Assembly: GCA_937877515.1 (NCBI GenBank)
Contig: CALFIX010000010.1
Location: 60,221 to 124,220, forward strand
Reading direction: 5' to 3'
DNA from: an uncultured Treponema sp.
Lineage (GTDB): Bacteria > Spirochaetota > Spirochaetia > Treponematales > Treponemataceae
DNA: 64,000 nucleotides
The notes under the pieces are model-generated. The model saw only the letters and a list, made by a program, of their open reading frames with translations. It ran no database searches and was not told where the DNA came from. A program made the translations under genes and the position numbers. Shown here piece after piece: positions 17,261-26,900 of this stretch; position 1 is the first letter of the stretch, and the number at the start of each line of letters is the position of its first letter.

Positions 17261-18391
17261 ATGGAGCAAAACGAGTACACAAAGAAAATTTATTATATTC
17301 TCCTCGCCTCTTTTGCAATCCTCATGGGATTTTTATTTAAGATTCTGGCTTCCGTAATTCTTCCTGTCATTGCCGCAATAATGATTTCCTGCGTTTTCGC
17401 TCCTATCATTCAAAAGCTCAACTATAAGTTCAAAATTCCGTGGACTGCTCTTACAATATTCATCACCTTAATGCTTTTGATACTCATACTCGGAATATCA
17501 TCTCTTTTGATTTCAAGCGTAACCTCAATTGTCTCTGAATATCCTAAGTACGAGACGAAATTCCTTCACATTTACAAGCTTATTGCGGAAAACTTTAATC
17601 TGAACTTTGACGAAGGAATGGGATTTTTTGGAAATATCTGGCAGCATTTGAAAGTCCGCGAATATATGCAGGATTTTGTGTTCGCGCTTTCTTCCGGGCT
17701 TGTATCTTCCGGAAAAAATGTTTTTATCATTCTGATTCTGTGTCTTTTCCTTCTTCTTGAATACCGCATGACCAATAAAAAAATTAGCTATGCGTTTGCA
17801 GGAAAGGCTAAAGGAAAAATCCTAAGGGTAACCAGAAGAATCATATTTGATATTGTTCATTATATTTCTATAAAATTTTATATTTCGCTGGCTACGGGGC
17901 TTCTTGTATTTATTATTGCGATTATTTTCAGAATGGATTTTGCCATTTTATGGGGATTTTTAGCCTTTGCCCTGAATTTTATTCCGACCTTCGGCTCAAT
18001 AATTTCAGGAGCACTCACGACAACCTTCGCACTCCTTCAGTTCTACCCGAATTATCCCCGCATATTTGCAATTCTTACTATGATTATCCTTATAAATTTT
18101 GCACTGGGAAACATAATCGAGCCGCGAGTTCAAGGAAAAAACCTGGGCGTTTCTCCTTTTGTAATTATTGTAAGCTTAAGCTTGTGGGGCTACATTTGGG
18201 GGGCTGTCGGAATGATTATTGCCGTTCCAATGACAGTTATCATAAAAATTATCTGCGAAAATATTTCCTACCTGCATCCAATCGCCATTCTTTTGGGAAA
18301 CGACCCTGCACAAACAAAAAAGGATTTTTTTGAAAGTCAGCAAAATAAAAGCAATCTCCCCATAGATAAATCTACAGATACATCTATATAA
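17261..18391 (+). CDS. AI-2E (PerM) family membrane transporter
   Basis: 376 residues with about seven to eight hydrophobic segments and the family pattern: two N-terminal spans, a soluble loop (EYPKYETKFLHIYKLIAE), then the C-terminal span cluster with ALNFIPTFGSIISG and NIIEPRVQGKNLGVSPFVII, the signature stretch of this family. Members export autoinducer or Na+/H+, but the substrate here cannot be told. It follows serS by 24 bases. Its 3' end overlaps the convergent downstream gene by 8 bases. Confidence 0.93.
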   Translation: MEQNEYTKKIYYILLASFAILMGFLFKILASVILPVIAAIMISCVFAPIIQKLNYKFKIPWTALTIFITLMLLILILGISSLLISSVTSIVSEYPKYETKFLHIYKLIAENFNLNFDEGMGFFGNIWQHLKVREYMQDFVFALSSGLVSSGKNVFIILILCLFLLLEYRMTNKKISYAFAGKAKGKILRVTRRIIFDIVHYISIKFYISLATGLLVFIIAIIFRMDFAILWGFLAFALNFIPTFGSIISGALTTTFALLQFYPNYPRIFAILTMIILINFALGNIIEPRVQGKNLGVSPFVIIVSLSLWGYIWGAVGMIIAVPMTVIIKIICENISYLHPIAILLGNDPAQTKKDFFESQQNKSNLPIDKSTDTSI

Positions 18392-19316
18392 AAAGAGTTT
18401 TTGTTGCCTTTTCAAAAAGAAAGCGCAAATCCTCTTCCTGAATGCTTGTATACCTAAAATCCACGCAAATTCTTCCGTCATCTTCAAGAGTGTAGATTTT
18501 ATTTACAATACAGGTTACAAAAAGCTCTCTGGCGGCAATCGGACCAGACTTAAGCGAAAATGACATTTTGAGGCCATATTCATCATGAAGTACAAAGGTA
18601 TAGTTAATGCGGTCAAGTCCGAGGACGATACGCTCATGGTCAACATAAAGAATGCTCAACGGCTTTATGCGATCCTGTAAGGATTCAATTTTTACAGAGT
18701 GCATGAACGTAAGGTAATTGCAGATTGGAATCAGCTGAATGCCGTTTCCGGCATTTTTTTCAAGTTTGGCATCGTAAACATATTTTTCTAAAAGTTCCTT
18801 CGCCTTTTTTTGATTTTCAAGGGGAATCGATTTCCATGCAGGGCGATTAAAAAGCTCGACATTTTCCCAAGGAACGCAAAGAAGATTCAAATCCTTCCCC
18901 GTGCGGCATTCATAATAAAAGCTTGCACAAAAATCATAGGAAATTTCTTCTGGTTCATCGGCAATGCGCATGATAATATTTGGAATTGAAATCGAATAAA
19001 CATTTTTTTTAATGTTGAGATAAGAAGTAAAATACAAGCCTACCCTGTTAAAATAAAATTCAACCTTTACAGGCTGATTGATAAATGACTTTACAGAATT
19101 TCCAGGATTTTCAAGAATAATCACCCCATCTTTTTTTACAGTCAGGTTTTCACCCTTTATTGCAATCGGGAAAATACGAGAATTTACAGGATGAACGGCA
19201 TCCTGCAAGTTCTTTTCAGTTTCATCTAAAGGTGTGATGGTGACAGGGACATTGCCATCAATCAGATATTGAACAACAAGCTCCCGTTCAATTCCTGTGA
19301 GTTTTGTATCATTCAT
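18384..19316 (-). CDS. Hypothetical protein, possibly PilZ-like at the C-terminus
   Basis: 310 residues, soluble, without signal peptide. The last strand-helix unit (GRICVDFRYTSIQEEDLRFLF) resembles the closing part of PilZ-type barrels, but I do not find the c-di-GMP binding RxxxR and D/NxSxxG motifs, so binding is doubtful. It begins inside the stop region of the upstream lipoprotein gene (8-base overlap), which suggests coupled translation. Function unknown. Confidence 0.8.
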   Translation of the reverse strand: MNDTKLTGIERELVVQYLIDGNVPVTITPLDETEKNLQDAVHPVNSRIFPIAIKGENLTVKKDGVIILENPGNSVKSFINQPVKVEFYFNRVGLYFTSYLNIKKNVYSISIPNIIMRIADEPEEISYDFCASFYYECRTGKDLNLLCVPWENVELFNRPAWKSIPLENQKKAKELLEKYVYDAKLEKNAGNGIQLIPICNYLTFMHSVKIESLQDRIKPLSILYVDHERIVLGLDRINYTFVLHDEYGLKMSFSLKSGPIAARELFVTCIVNKIYTLEDDGRICVDFRYTSIQEEDLRFLFEKATKTLFI

Positions 19317-20019
19317 GCTTTACCCACCTTTCGATTTTTATATTATAAAGCGAGTTTTCTCGTTCCGGACTCATATATAATGTTACATCAACATATCCCA
19401 GATTACAATAAAATCTAACAGGAAATTGAATGAGGTTTTCAAGAATGGCAGGCTCGCCAAAAATCCAGCGGTCAAAAAGATGGATTACGCTCTCTTCTAT
19501 TTTACCATCTCCTTCCCCAGTAACAACTATTTCTGCCTCAGGAAAGTCCGCGCTAAAATTATTTTTCCAGCCAGCCTTAAGCTCCTCTGCAAAAAAAATA
19601 AAATTAAATCTGAAGCTTGCCGGGAAAATATTAAAAAGCAACTCTTCCTTCCAAAGCGAAATATTAGAACAAAGTTTTTCAGCTCCTTCCAGATATTTAT
19701 ACTCTACAGAAGAAACGTCAAGGGACCCAAAATCACTAAAGCTCGGATACACAGAGGGTCTTAAAGCTGATGAAAGCCTTGCGCTGTCGGTCGTAAGGGA
19801 ATGACCTTCCGGAATATAGGCTGCCGATTCCGCCACAGGCTTTGAAAGACGCGACTGCTCCAATTCCGTCGCCCATACAGTTTCATCTTCGATATGAGTT
19901 ACAATATTTTTTATTGTATACAAATTCTCCGAAACATCTGTAAGGTCCTTTGAATTTGAACAGGAGAAAAAGGCAAGAGATATGATAATTACACTTTTTA
20001 AACACACGCTTTTTTTCAT
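19309..20019 (-). CDS. Hypothetical lipoprotein
   Basis: I start it at 20019 (MKKSVCLKSVIIISLAFFSC), which gives a 236-residue protein with a proper signal peptide and lipobox AFFSC. The longer frame to 20097 would bury this signal. The mature part is mixed alpha/beta with no recognised domain. It is cotranscribed with the next minus-strand gene through an 8-base overlap. It is the last chromosomal gene before the element. Confidence 0.83.
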   Translation of the reverse strand: MKKSVCLKSVIIISLAFFSCSNSKDLTDVSENLYTIKNIVTHIEDETVWATELEQSRLSKPVAESAAYIPEGHSLTTDSARLSSALRPSVYPSFSDFGSLDVSSVEYKYLEGAEKLCSNISLWKEELLFNIFPASFRFNFIFFAEELKAGWKNNFSADFPEAEIVVTGEGDGKIEESVIHLFDRWIFGEPAILENLIQFPVRFYCNLGYVDVTLYMSPERENSLYNIKIERWVKHE

Positions 20020-20128
20020 TAAAATTCCAGCCCAATGAAGAAATATATAATAGCACAGTTTTTTTGCGTGGTCATTAATCAAAATGGCAAAATTCAAAAA
20101 AAATGTAATATTTTTTTTGTAAAACGTG

Positions 20129-20157
20129 TTGACATAAAAAGCGAAATTTTATAATAT
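20129..20157 (+). promoter_or_regulatory. Promoter of tRNA-Val
   Basis: TTGACA at 20129-20134 and TAATAT at 20152-20157 with 17-base spacing, 31 bases before the tRNA. Because the tRNA stays intact after integration, its expression should not be disturbed. Confidence 0.7.
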
Positions 20158-20188
20158 ATAAACATCAAGCGACAAATGCTAGGTAATC

Positions 20189-20262
20189 GGGCAGTTAGCT
20201 CAGCTGGTACGAGCGTCTGGTTTACACCCAGAATGTCGGGAGTTCGATCCTCTCACTGCCCA
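20189..20262 (+). tRNA. tRNA-Val (anticodon TAC), integration target
   Basis: The acceptor stem GGGCAGT pairs with ACTGCCC and the discriminator is A20262. The loop TTTACAC within CTGG/CCAG gives anticodon TAC. The 3' 45 bases are duplicated at 63948-63992, so this tRNA gene is the attachment site and is fully reconstituted at the left junction. Confidence 0.95.
20218..20262 (+). repeat. attL core, 45-bp direct repeat
   Basis: Identical over 45 bases to 63948-63992, beginning TGGTTTACACCCAGAATGTC in the anticodon arm and ending at the tRNA 3' end. Flanks diverge on both sides. Confidence 0.95.
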
Positions 20263-20308
20263 CTAAATAATTAAAATACAAGTAAATAACTTGTTGATTC
20301 TCGTTACT

Positions 20309-20350
20309 AAGTTATGTTTTGAATATAAAATGTATTACAAAACATAACTT
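20309..20350. promoter_or_regulatory. 13-bp-arm inverted repeat near attL
   Basis: AAGTTATGTTTTG at 20309-20321 and its exact complement at 20338-20350 flank a 16-base AT-rich loop. It lies between the att core and the HTH gene, where an operator or integrase arm-type/excisionase site would be expected. No T-run follows, so it is unlikely to be a plain terminator. Confidence 0.6.
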
Positions 20351-20430
20351 TAGTCATGTTTAAATTAAAAATACAGCATTTTTGTTTCTTCGTCAACTTA
20401 AAAATTAAGAAAACCATTATAATTTTTTTC

Positions 20431-20763
20431 ATGAGTTTCAATAAAAATCTTAAAGAAGAATTGTATTTTCAAAACCTTCAACTTAAAGAATTATCAGGAA
20501 AGTTAAATATTCCTTATGGAACAATGCTATCTTACGTAGATTCCAGACAAAGACTACCTCGTGTTGATGTTGCCTACAAAATAGCACAAATCCTGAATGT
20601 AACTATTGAATATCTTATAACAGGAAAGCCGGAAGATAATTTAATTAAAAAACTTGCTCCCACTTATAAGGAATTATTATGCTTACCAGCTGGTACAATA
20701 AATCTTTTTCAAAGTCTGATTCATAGTAATTATGAATTATATAAATTAAATCTTAAGAGGTAA
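20431..20763 (+). CDS. HTH (Cro/CI-type) regulator next to the integrase
   Basis: I start at ATG 20431 (MSFNKNLKEELYFQNLQLKE), giving 110 residues; the longer frame adds an unlikely hydrophobic leader. The HTH spans about residues 10-65: LKELSGKLNIPYGTMLSYVD, then RVDVAYKIAQILNVTIEYLI, the usual XRE pattern. The integrase ATG follows 4 bases after its stop, with AAGAGG between. It probably controls integration or excision, perhaps through the inverted repeat at 20309-20350. Confidence 0.82.
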   Translation: MSFNKNLKEELYFQNLQLKELSGKLNIPYGTMLSYVDSRQRLPRVDVAYKIAQILNVTIEYLITGKPEDNLIKKLAPTYKELLCLPAGTINLFQSLIHSNYELYKLNLKR

Positions 20764-20767
20764 GTTT

Positions 20768-21886
20768 ATGAAAGACTTTGAATTAAAGACAAAAATTGTC
20801 GATGGAAAAACAAAATGGTATTTCACCTATTATGATGAAAAACAGTTACGCACAAAAACTTGCAAAAATTGTAAAACAGAAGAAGAAGCTCTTTCTGTTA
20901 TGAAAGACTTTAAGAAAAGGTTTTGTTCTGAAAATCAGTACCTGATTAAGAACATAGCAAAAGATATGTTCATTCCAGAAAGTACCCACCTTAAACGACT
21001 TGAAAAGTTTGGTAAAGAGTTATCTTCAGAAACAATACATCAGAAAAGACAAATTATTGAACTTATCATTCAACACTTTGGTGATAAAAAGCTTAATAAG
21101 CTGCATATTTCTGAAATCGAAACATTCTTACTCTTAGATAATAGTCATTCAGGCTCTTGGAAAAACTTTTTTCTTGAAACATTCGGCAGTATTTATGATG
21201 AATCAATATGGGTGTGCAAAACACCAGTAAAAAAACCGCACTTCCAGAAGTTTGCAAGAAATTCAAGAAAGCCAGATGTATTTACAGAAAAAGAACTGGA
21301 TATAATTTTCAATAAGGACTTGTGGGAATCAAGAAAAGAATGGTTACTCTTTTATATTACAGCTTCCTGCGGTTTAAGACTTGGCGAAGCAAGAGCTTTA
21401 CAGGTTCGGCAGCTAAAATTATATGAAGGCGTGCTTGTCGTTGACGGCTTTTTGAAAAGTACAGGATTTCGTACTAATTACAACAAAAAAGGAAACGTAA
21501 ACGACAGAAAAATCCGCTGAGTTCCAATTCCTGATAAGGTTTTGATTGAAATCATAAATTACATCAGTGCAAATAATCTCCGGGAAGAAGATTTTCTCTT
21601 CCTTGATGATATTGGCAGAACTTACACAAATTGTCATCTTGAGCATACGTTCAAAAAAGTTTTGAAGCAAAGTGGAATAAACATCATCGGTAAAAAGTAT
21701 GTTCCTCATTCTCTCCGATTTACTTATGTAACAAAAATGAGAACTGCTTTTTCGGTAGAAGATGTAAGAAAAATTGTGGGTCATACTTCAACAGATATGA
21801 CAGAATATTACACAAGAATGATGATTGCTGATATGTGCAAAACTCTGCAACCAGCAAGAAGTGTTGTAAGTGAACTTTTTGATTAA
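20768..21886 (+). pseudogene. Tyrosine recombinase (element integrase) interrupted by one TGA
   Basis: One continuous frame of 373 codons is broken only by TGA at 21518-21520, in the context NDRKIR-stop-VPIPDKVLIE. That position follows the first catalytic Arg (SCGLRLGEARAL, about residue 202) and precedes the rest: HSLR (H-x-x-R), VGHTS and nucleophile Tyr in MTEYYTRM. The N-terminal half carries an AP2-like arm-binding region and a SAM-like core-binding domain. With one sense codon (for example CGA, a single C-to-T change) the protein would be a normal 372-residue integrase matching the tRNA-Val target. Translated as is, a 250-residue protein lacks most of the active site. Confidence 0.9.
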
Positions 21887-21893
21887 AAGAATG

Positions 21894-21923
21894 ACAGAAC
21901 CGACCGACACGTGTCGGTTCTGT
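21894..21923. terminator. Palindrome copy 1, likely bidirectional terminator
   Basis: Contains ACCGACACGTGTCGGT (21903-21918) extended by ACAGAAC and GTTCTGT arms. It lies between the convergent integrase and the 666-residue protein gene. An extra CGAC in the left arm would bulge. First of seven copies of this palindrome in the element. Confidence 0.75.
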
Positions 21924-21931
21924 TTGATAAC

Positions 21932-23932
21932 TTAATATCCGTAAGAAACAGACATAGAATGCTGTCTTTCAGCTTTCTTTTCGTGCTTTATTTCTTTTAG
22001 TTCTTGTTTTTTGTGCATTTCAAGAACTGTATCAAGAGGAAGTTTCATAAAGCTTTTGTTTGAATCCATTACAGTAATCGAGTTGCCTTCTTTTGATGCA
22101 GAAATAACTTTAAGTTCATCAAAGTGCAGTCTGTCTTTTCCGTGTCCTAACAGTTTTCCTGTGTTCAACTCAACATTTTTTAGAACAGAACCAATTTTAA
22201 GATTGTGGTCTGCATTTCCCCTAATTAAATCAGGGTCATTATCTACGTTATCCCCTTCTCTTGAAACTGTATCATAGAAAGGTCTGGCAATAACATTACT
22301 AGGCTGATTTGCTTTAATGTATTCTTCATTTAATGGCTGTTCTTTTACAGCTTCAAGATAAATCATGGCAATAACTTCATTTATAGTTTCGCCTTTATGA
22401 GCCATTTGTTTAAGTAGCTGTTCTGTTTTTTTCTTTTCATCTTTAGACATTGTATCAATAATATGTTTTGCTTCATGTAAAGCATCGCAAGGCGAATTAC
22501 AGTGCTGACGGCAGAAAACAGAAAGATTATGCCTGAAATTGTAAGCAACATTTGTACGTGGTTCAAAATAATCTTTATACTGTTGTTCTAAAAGTTTTTT
22601 CCATACTGGCGAGTTTTCATCATACTTGTTTTCAAAACGTTCATTTGATGTTAATTCTTTAAACTTATCACCTGTTACGGATAATGTTTTTTCTCCGTTG
22701 GAAAGTGTATATGAATTATCTGCAGGATTATATTTAACAGGAACAAAATCCTTAAAAGATTCCAGTCCATTCTGCGTATACATTGCAAATTCAGGAATTA
22801 CAGTTCCTTTTATACCTCGTTTCTTATCTTCAAAAACAATTGTTCTTCCCTCTGCCCTTTTGATTTTCTCTTCCTGTTCGATTTTATCTTTAAGAAGTGT
22901 TTCAAAAGTTTTTTCAGGAAGTTCAAGTTTTTCTGTTCCGTTATCAACAATATAATTACCGTTCTTTTTATCAAAAGACTTTACAACCGCATTTTCGACA
23001 GAATGAAGTTTACCGTCTACGATTACAGCAAAAGCCGGAAGAATAGTTTTTCCATAAACAATAGGAGAATCAGAATTGAACTGTTCTTTTTGTTCAATAA
23101 CTTTTTCTTTCTTTGCTGATTCTTTATTATCCACTGTTGTATTTTCTACTTCTGATTTTTCTTCTTTTGTCTGTTGCTCTTCAGTCGATTTTATAACTTC
23201 TTCCTCTGTCGGAACTTGAAGAATTTCTGAACCGTTCAAATCTGAAATTTCTTTAATAACATTCAAAAGTTTTTTATAGTTTTCAGGAGTAAATTTCATA
23301 CTTTTAAGAAGTTCGCTGGCTTTATCCAATGAAGATTGTTCAAGGGAATTATTAGTATTTTCATTATTTAATTTTTCCAATCGTTCAATTTCTTCGTCAG
23401 AAAGAATTTCAGTTTCTTCTTCCTCGTCAAACCAGTGTGGATTTCCTTTATCATCAAGATAATCAGGTCTTGGATTTTCCTGTGCTGCAATATCTGCTTC
23501 CATAGCAGCATCGCTCAATCCGCCATTTGCCTGAATCTGTTCAATATCTTTATCAAGAATTTCATTTACATTTCCATTTCGCCATTCATCAAAGTTATGG
23601 TAATTTTCATTAAATACATAAAAATCACCACGTTCATTATCCCAATGATTACTTGCGACAAAACGGGAATAATCATCAAAGTACATCATAGACTGTCGTA
23701 ATTCTTTTACAGTTTCATCATTATTATTGTTACGCCAGTCGAAGAACTTTGATTCCATCAAAGTAAATGTACTTTGAAGTTGTTCGTATTCTTCTCCACC
23801 CGTAAATTCTTTTTCACGGTTTAATGTTCCCTGAAAACTTCTGAGTAGAGATTCAAATTCTTCTGTTGTGTAATCTACAATACGCAATCCGTTCTGTAAT
23901 CTGTATGTGTCTAAATCTAATTCCTGTGCCAT
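21932..23932 (-). CDS. Large accessory protein with HExxH motif (polyvalent-protein-like)
   Basis: 666 residues. The N-terminal half is acidic and helical with a low-complexity linker (about 230-290). The middle holds two similar beta segments (ILPAFAVIVDGKLHSVENAV and VIPEFAMYTQNGLESFKDFV). Near 487 is ALHEAKHIIDTM, an HExxH zinc-peptidase-type motif, followed by NEVIAMIYLEAV, which could supply a third ligand. This suggests a zincin-like domain such as found in ArdC and polyvalent proteins, but catalysis is not certain. The C-terminus HEKKAERQHSMSVSYGY resembles the tail of the 263-residue protein encoded at 35197-35988. It is last in a minus-strand block of five accessory genes. No named family. 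Confidence 0.85.
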   Translation of the reverse strand: MAQELDLDTYRLQNGLRIVDYTTEEFESLLRSFQGTLNREKEFTGGEEYEQLQSTFTLMESKFFDWRNNNNDETVKELRQSMMYFDDYSRFVASNHWDNERGDFYVFNENYHNFDEWRNGNVNEILDKDIEQIQANGGLSDAAMEADIAAQENPRPDYLDDKGNPHWFDEEEETEILSDEEIERLEKLNNENTNNSLEQSSLDKASELLKSMKFTPENYKKLLNVIKEISDLNGSEILQVPTEEEVIKSTEEQQTKEEKSEVENTTVDNKESAKKEKVIEQKEQFNSDSPIVYGKTILPAFAVIVDGKLHSVENAVVKSFDKKNGNYIVDNGTEKLELPEKTFETLLKDKIEQEEKIKRAEGRTIVFEDKKRGIKGTVIPEFAMYTQNGLESFKDFVPVKYNPADNSYTLSNGEKTLSVTGDKFKELTSNERFENKYDENSPVWKKLLEQQYKDYFEPRTNVAYNFRHNLSVFCRQHCNSPCDALHEAKHIIDTMSKDEKKKTEQLLKQMAHKGETINEVIAMIYLEAVKEQPLNEEYIKANQPSNVIARPFYDTVSREGDNVDNDPDLIRGNADHNLKIGSVLKNVELNTGKLLGHGKDRLHFDELKVISASKEGNSITVMDSNKSFMKLPLDTVLEMHKKQELKEIKHEKKAERQHSMSVSYGY

Positions 23933-23960
23933 TATTATATTTCCTCTTGTTTAATAAATT

Positions 23961-23986
23961 ACCGTAACTGAAAAATCAGTTACGGT
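23961..23986. other. Intercistronic hairpin
   Basis: ACCGTAACTGA at 23961-23971 pairs perfectly with TCAGTTACGGT at 23976-23986. It lies between the stop of the 2976-residue gene and the start of the next minus-strand gene. There is no T-run, so it may stabilise or process mRNA. Confidence 0.7.
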
Positions 23987-23992
23987 TTGATT

Positions 23993-26900
23993 TTAATATC
24001 CCATTCCTACGGCTTTTCTTAAGTGCGGTTGTGGCTGGAACTTTTGTTCTTCGTCATCCTGAATAACTTTAAGAGTTCCCATTCTAGCCTGCTCAATTAA
24101 ACTAGGATGAACTTTTGTCTGCCATGTAGAATGAACTTCAGGCTTTCTCATATACATATCTGCTTGAGTAAAGAAAGGCTGCCCAGGTTCGATGTTACAA
24201 ATCTGGGAAATTGTACCAGAAATACTTGTACCAGAAACACCTGTGTCCACAACAGGAACAACCGCATCAGTGAAAGCATTGGATTTAATTAAGTTCTTTA
24301 ATTTTTCATCCAGCAACATTCTGTCTGCACCATTAAGTTTTGCTCTGTATGCTTCCGTAAATACAGGGAAAGCCCATATTGCACCTGCTTCAATTCCAGC
24401 AAACTGGAATTCATTTCTGATTACATCAGCTTCCTTATTGAAGAATGACTGGTCATATAACTTTACTCCTGTAATTTTCTGGTCAGCATTTGCAAAACAA
24501 ACAGGAATAAAATTATCATTCCAGTTATTTGTGTCATTTATCATATTTGCAAGAGCTGGCAAATCATAAGGACTGTGAACGCTTATATCTTTAAATGCAA
24601 AATCATTATTAAGCATTTTATCCTTATCACTATAGCGGTAATTTGAATCAAGATATGTTGCCCAACCTCTTTCATCACCGATAACTTCTGCCTGATGCGG
24701 GTCATAAACATTAAAACTGTTGTGGTCAAGTATGATATGACCAGCAAAAAGTTTTTTACCACTTTCAGTACGCAAAATTTCATCTAATTTATGAGTTGAT
24801 TTAATATCATCTTCACTTGCGGTAATGTTTCCACTTGGATGATTATGAACAGCAACAATCATTGAATCTGTAAGTTCTGCCCGTGCAATCAATTTTTGGA
24901 ATGTTTCTTCCTGATTTGCCTGATTCATACTCAATGGACTTAGATTTGGCATACAAGATGTAATTGCAAGCTGGTCACGAATTTTACCAGTATCTTTGTT
25001 AATAAATACGTAACGCATTGTTTCAAACTGTTTATCACGGTAGATATTCATAGCGGCATGGAGCTGTTGGAAACCAGCTTCTGTGATAGTTTTTCTTCCG
25101 TCAGGAAGCTCTGCAAGCTCAATCTTTGTACCAACAACATCAAAAACACCACGTCTAGCAAAATCATTGAAAGCCTTATACATTCCACTTTCTTTGCCAT
25201 TCAAGATTGGAAGTACAATTTCATCTCGCTTCTGTTCAGCTTTTGTAAGCTGATCAGGAGTGAGATGAATATCATCGTTTGCAAAATTGAAGTAAGGCTG
25301 TTCTGGTGATTTTACGACTAAATCATCATCCTTTTCAGGTGGATTTAAGAACCAATCATCAAAATCAAAGAGTTCCTGCTGCTGTGCGTTTTTAAGCTGA
25401 CTTGGAATTGCTTCAACAGCCACCTTGATAGCTGCTTTTGTTTCCGGCTTTTCAACAGGTGGATTTTCTACCTTTGGAGTTTCAACCTTTTGCTGAACTT
25501 TTTCCTGTGTTACCTCTTGCTTTTTGGCTTCTTCAGGAATAAGGCTTTCAATTTCACCGTTAAGCCACTTTTCGTAATTTTCATAGCCAGCTTTTTTATA
25601 CAGGTCATGTTCTTCCTGTGTAATATCTCCAGCTTTGAGTTTTTCTTCAAGCATCTTATTATGACGTTCGGTCAGAATCTCATATTTTACTTCTTTCATT
25701 GGGCGAAGATTGTTCAGAATATCTGCTTCAAGAATTTCACGCTGCTTTGCAACAGGATATTCCATAACCTTCTGTTCCAGACGTTCAATTTCGAGCTTCT
25801 GTAAGATTTCTGGAAGCTGGGCAGTAATATTCTTAATCTTTTCTTCACAACGTTCTTTCTGAGTGTTCAGATTTCTGATATATGCTTCTTCATCTTCAGG
25901 AGTTTGAATATTCCAAGAATAAAGCTTGTTGTTCAAAGTTTCTTTCTGGTATTCAGATTTTTCAACACTTTTTTTGGCTCTTTTCAAATCAGTTTTAATC
26001 CATTCAGGAACTTCAAGCTCACGAGATTTATAATCTTCAATCTGTTCTTCGTAATACTTAACGCTGTCTTTTGCGTCGCCAAAATCAAGAGTAAGCTGCT
26101 TTCTTCTTTCAACAATATCATCAAAGTCTTTAATCTTAAGCTTTATCTTAGCAAGTTCGGCTTTAGTTTCTTTTGTTTTTTCTTCAAGAATAAGCTTTGC
26201 TTTTTTCTGAGGGTCTTTAATAAGGTCAAGCTTCAAATCTTCAGGATTGATGTCCTCTACATTTAAAGAATCGCCTTTGTAATTCCACAATTCATTGACA
26301 CGGCTACGTTTCTCGTCATGTTTCTGGTAGAGTACAGAATCAATACTGTCATTCATTACTGGATAAACAATGTGTACGTGTCCCTGCAGGTTGCCCTGTC
26401 GCCAGATACGACCTTCAGCCTGAATTGTTTCCGAAGGATTCCAGCCAAGAGAACAGTTATACATCACAAAAGAGTTACCGTTAAGGTCAATTCCTTCAGC
26501 AGTATTACGGCCGCCAATAATGATTTTACATTTGTCTTTTTCATTATTAAATTTGGCTGTAATCTTTTCTTTCTTTTCAGGTGTATTGTTTACTTCACCA
26601 TTGATAATTTCTACGGCTTCTTTTGGGATTCCATGCTGAACAAGATAGTCCTTAATAATTCCGTGAGATTCCTTTCCAAGCGGAACGTACATAAACTGTC
26701 CTTTTTCAGGATTCTCTTGATACATATCAATAATGGCATCGCAAACGAACTTGAGTTTTGGGGATGTTTCTACTAGCTGATTAAGAGGTGGAAGTTCAAG
26801 TCCTTCATACATATCAGGATTAGCAAGTGCCGGAGCTACACAAGAAAGACGCATATTATTCATAGCAACGATTACGGCAGCTGAATTACCTTCTTTAATT

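Noticed and set aside
20020..20097. Longer start of the lipoprotein at 19309
   Set aside because: It would place the lipoprotein signal peptide internally.
21518..21520. TGA read as tryptophan (alternative code)
   Set aside because: Other genes here end at TGA (for example 36224-36745 and 55348-55515), and homologous positions usually hold a basic residue.
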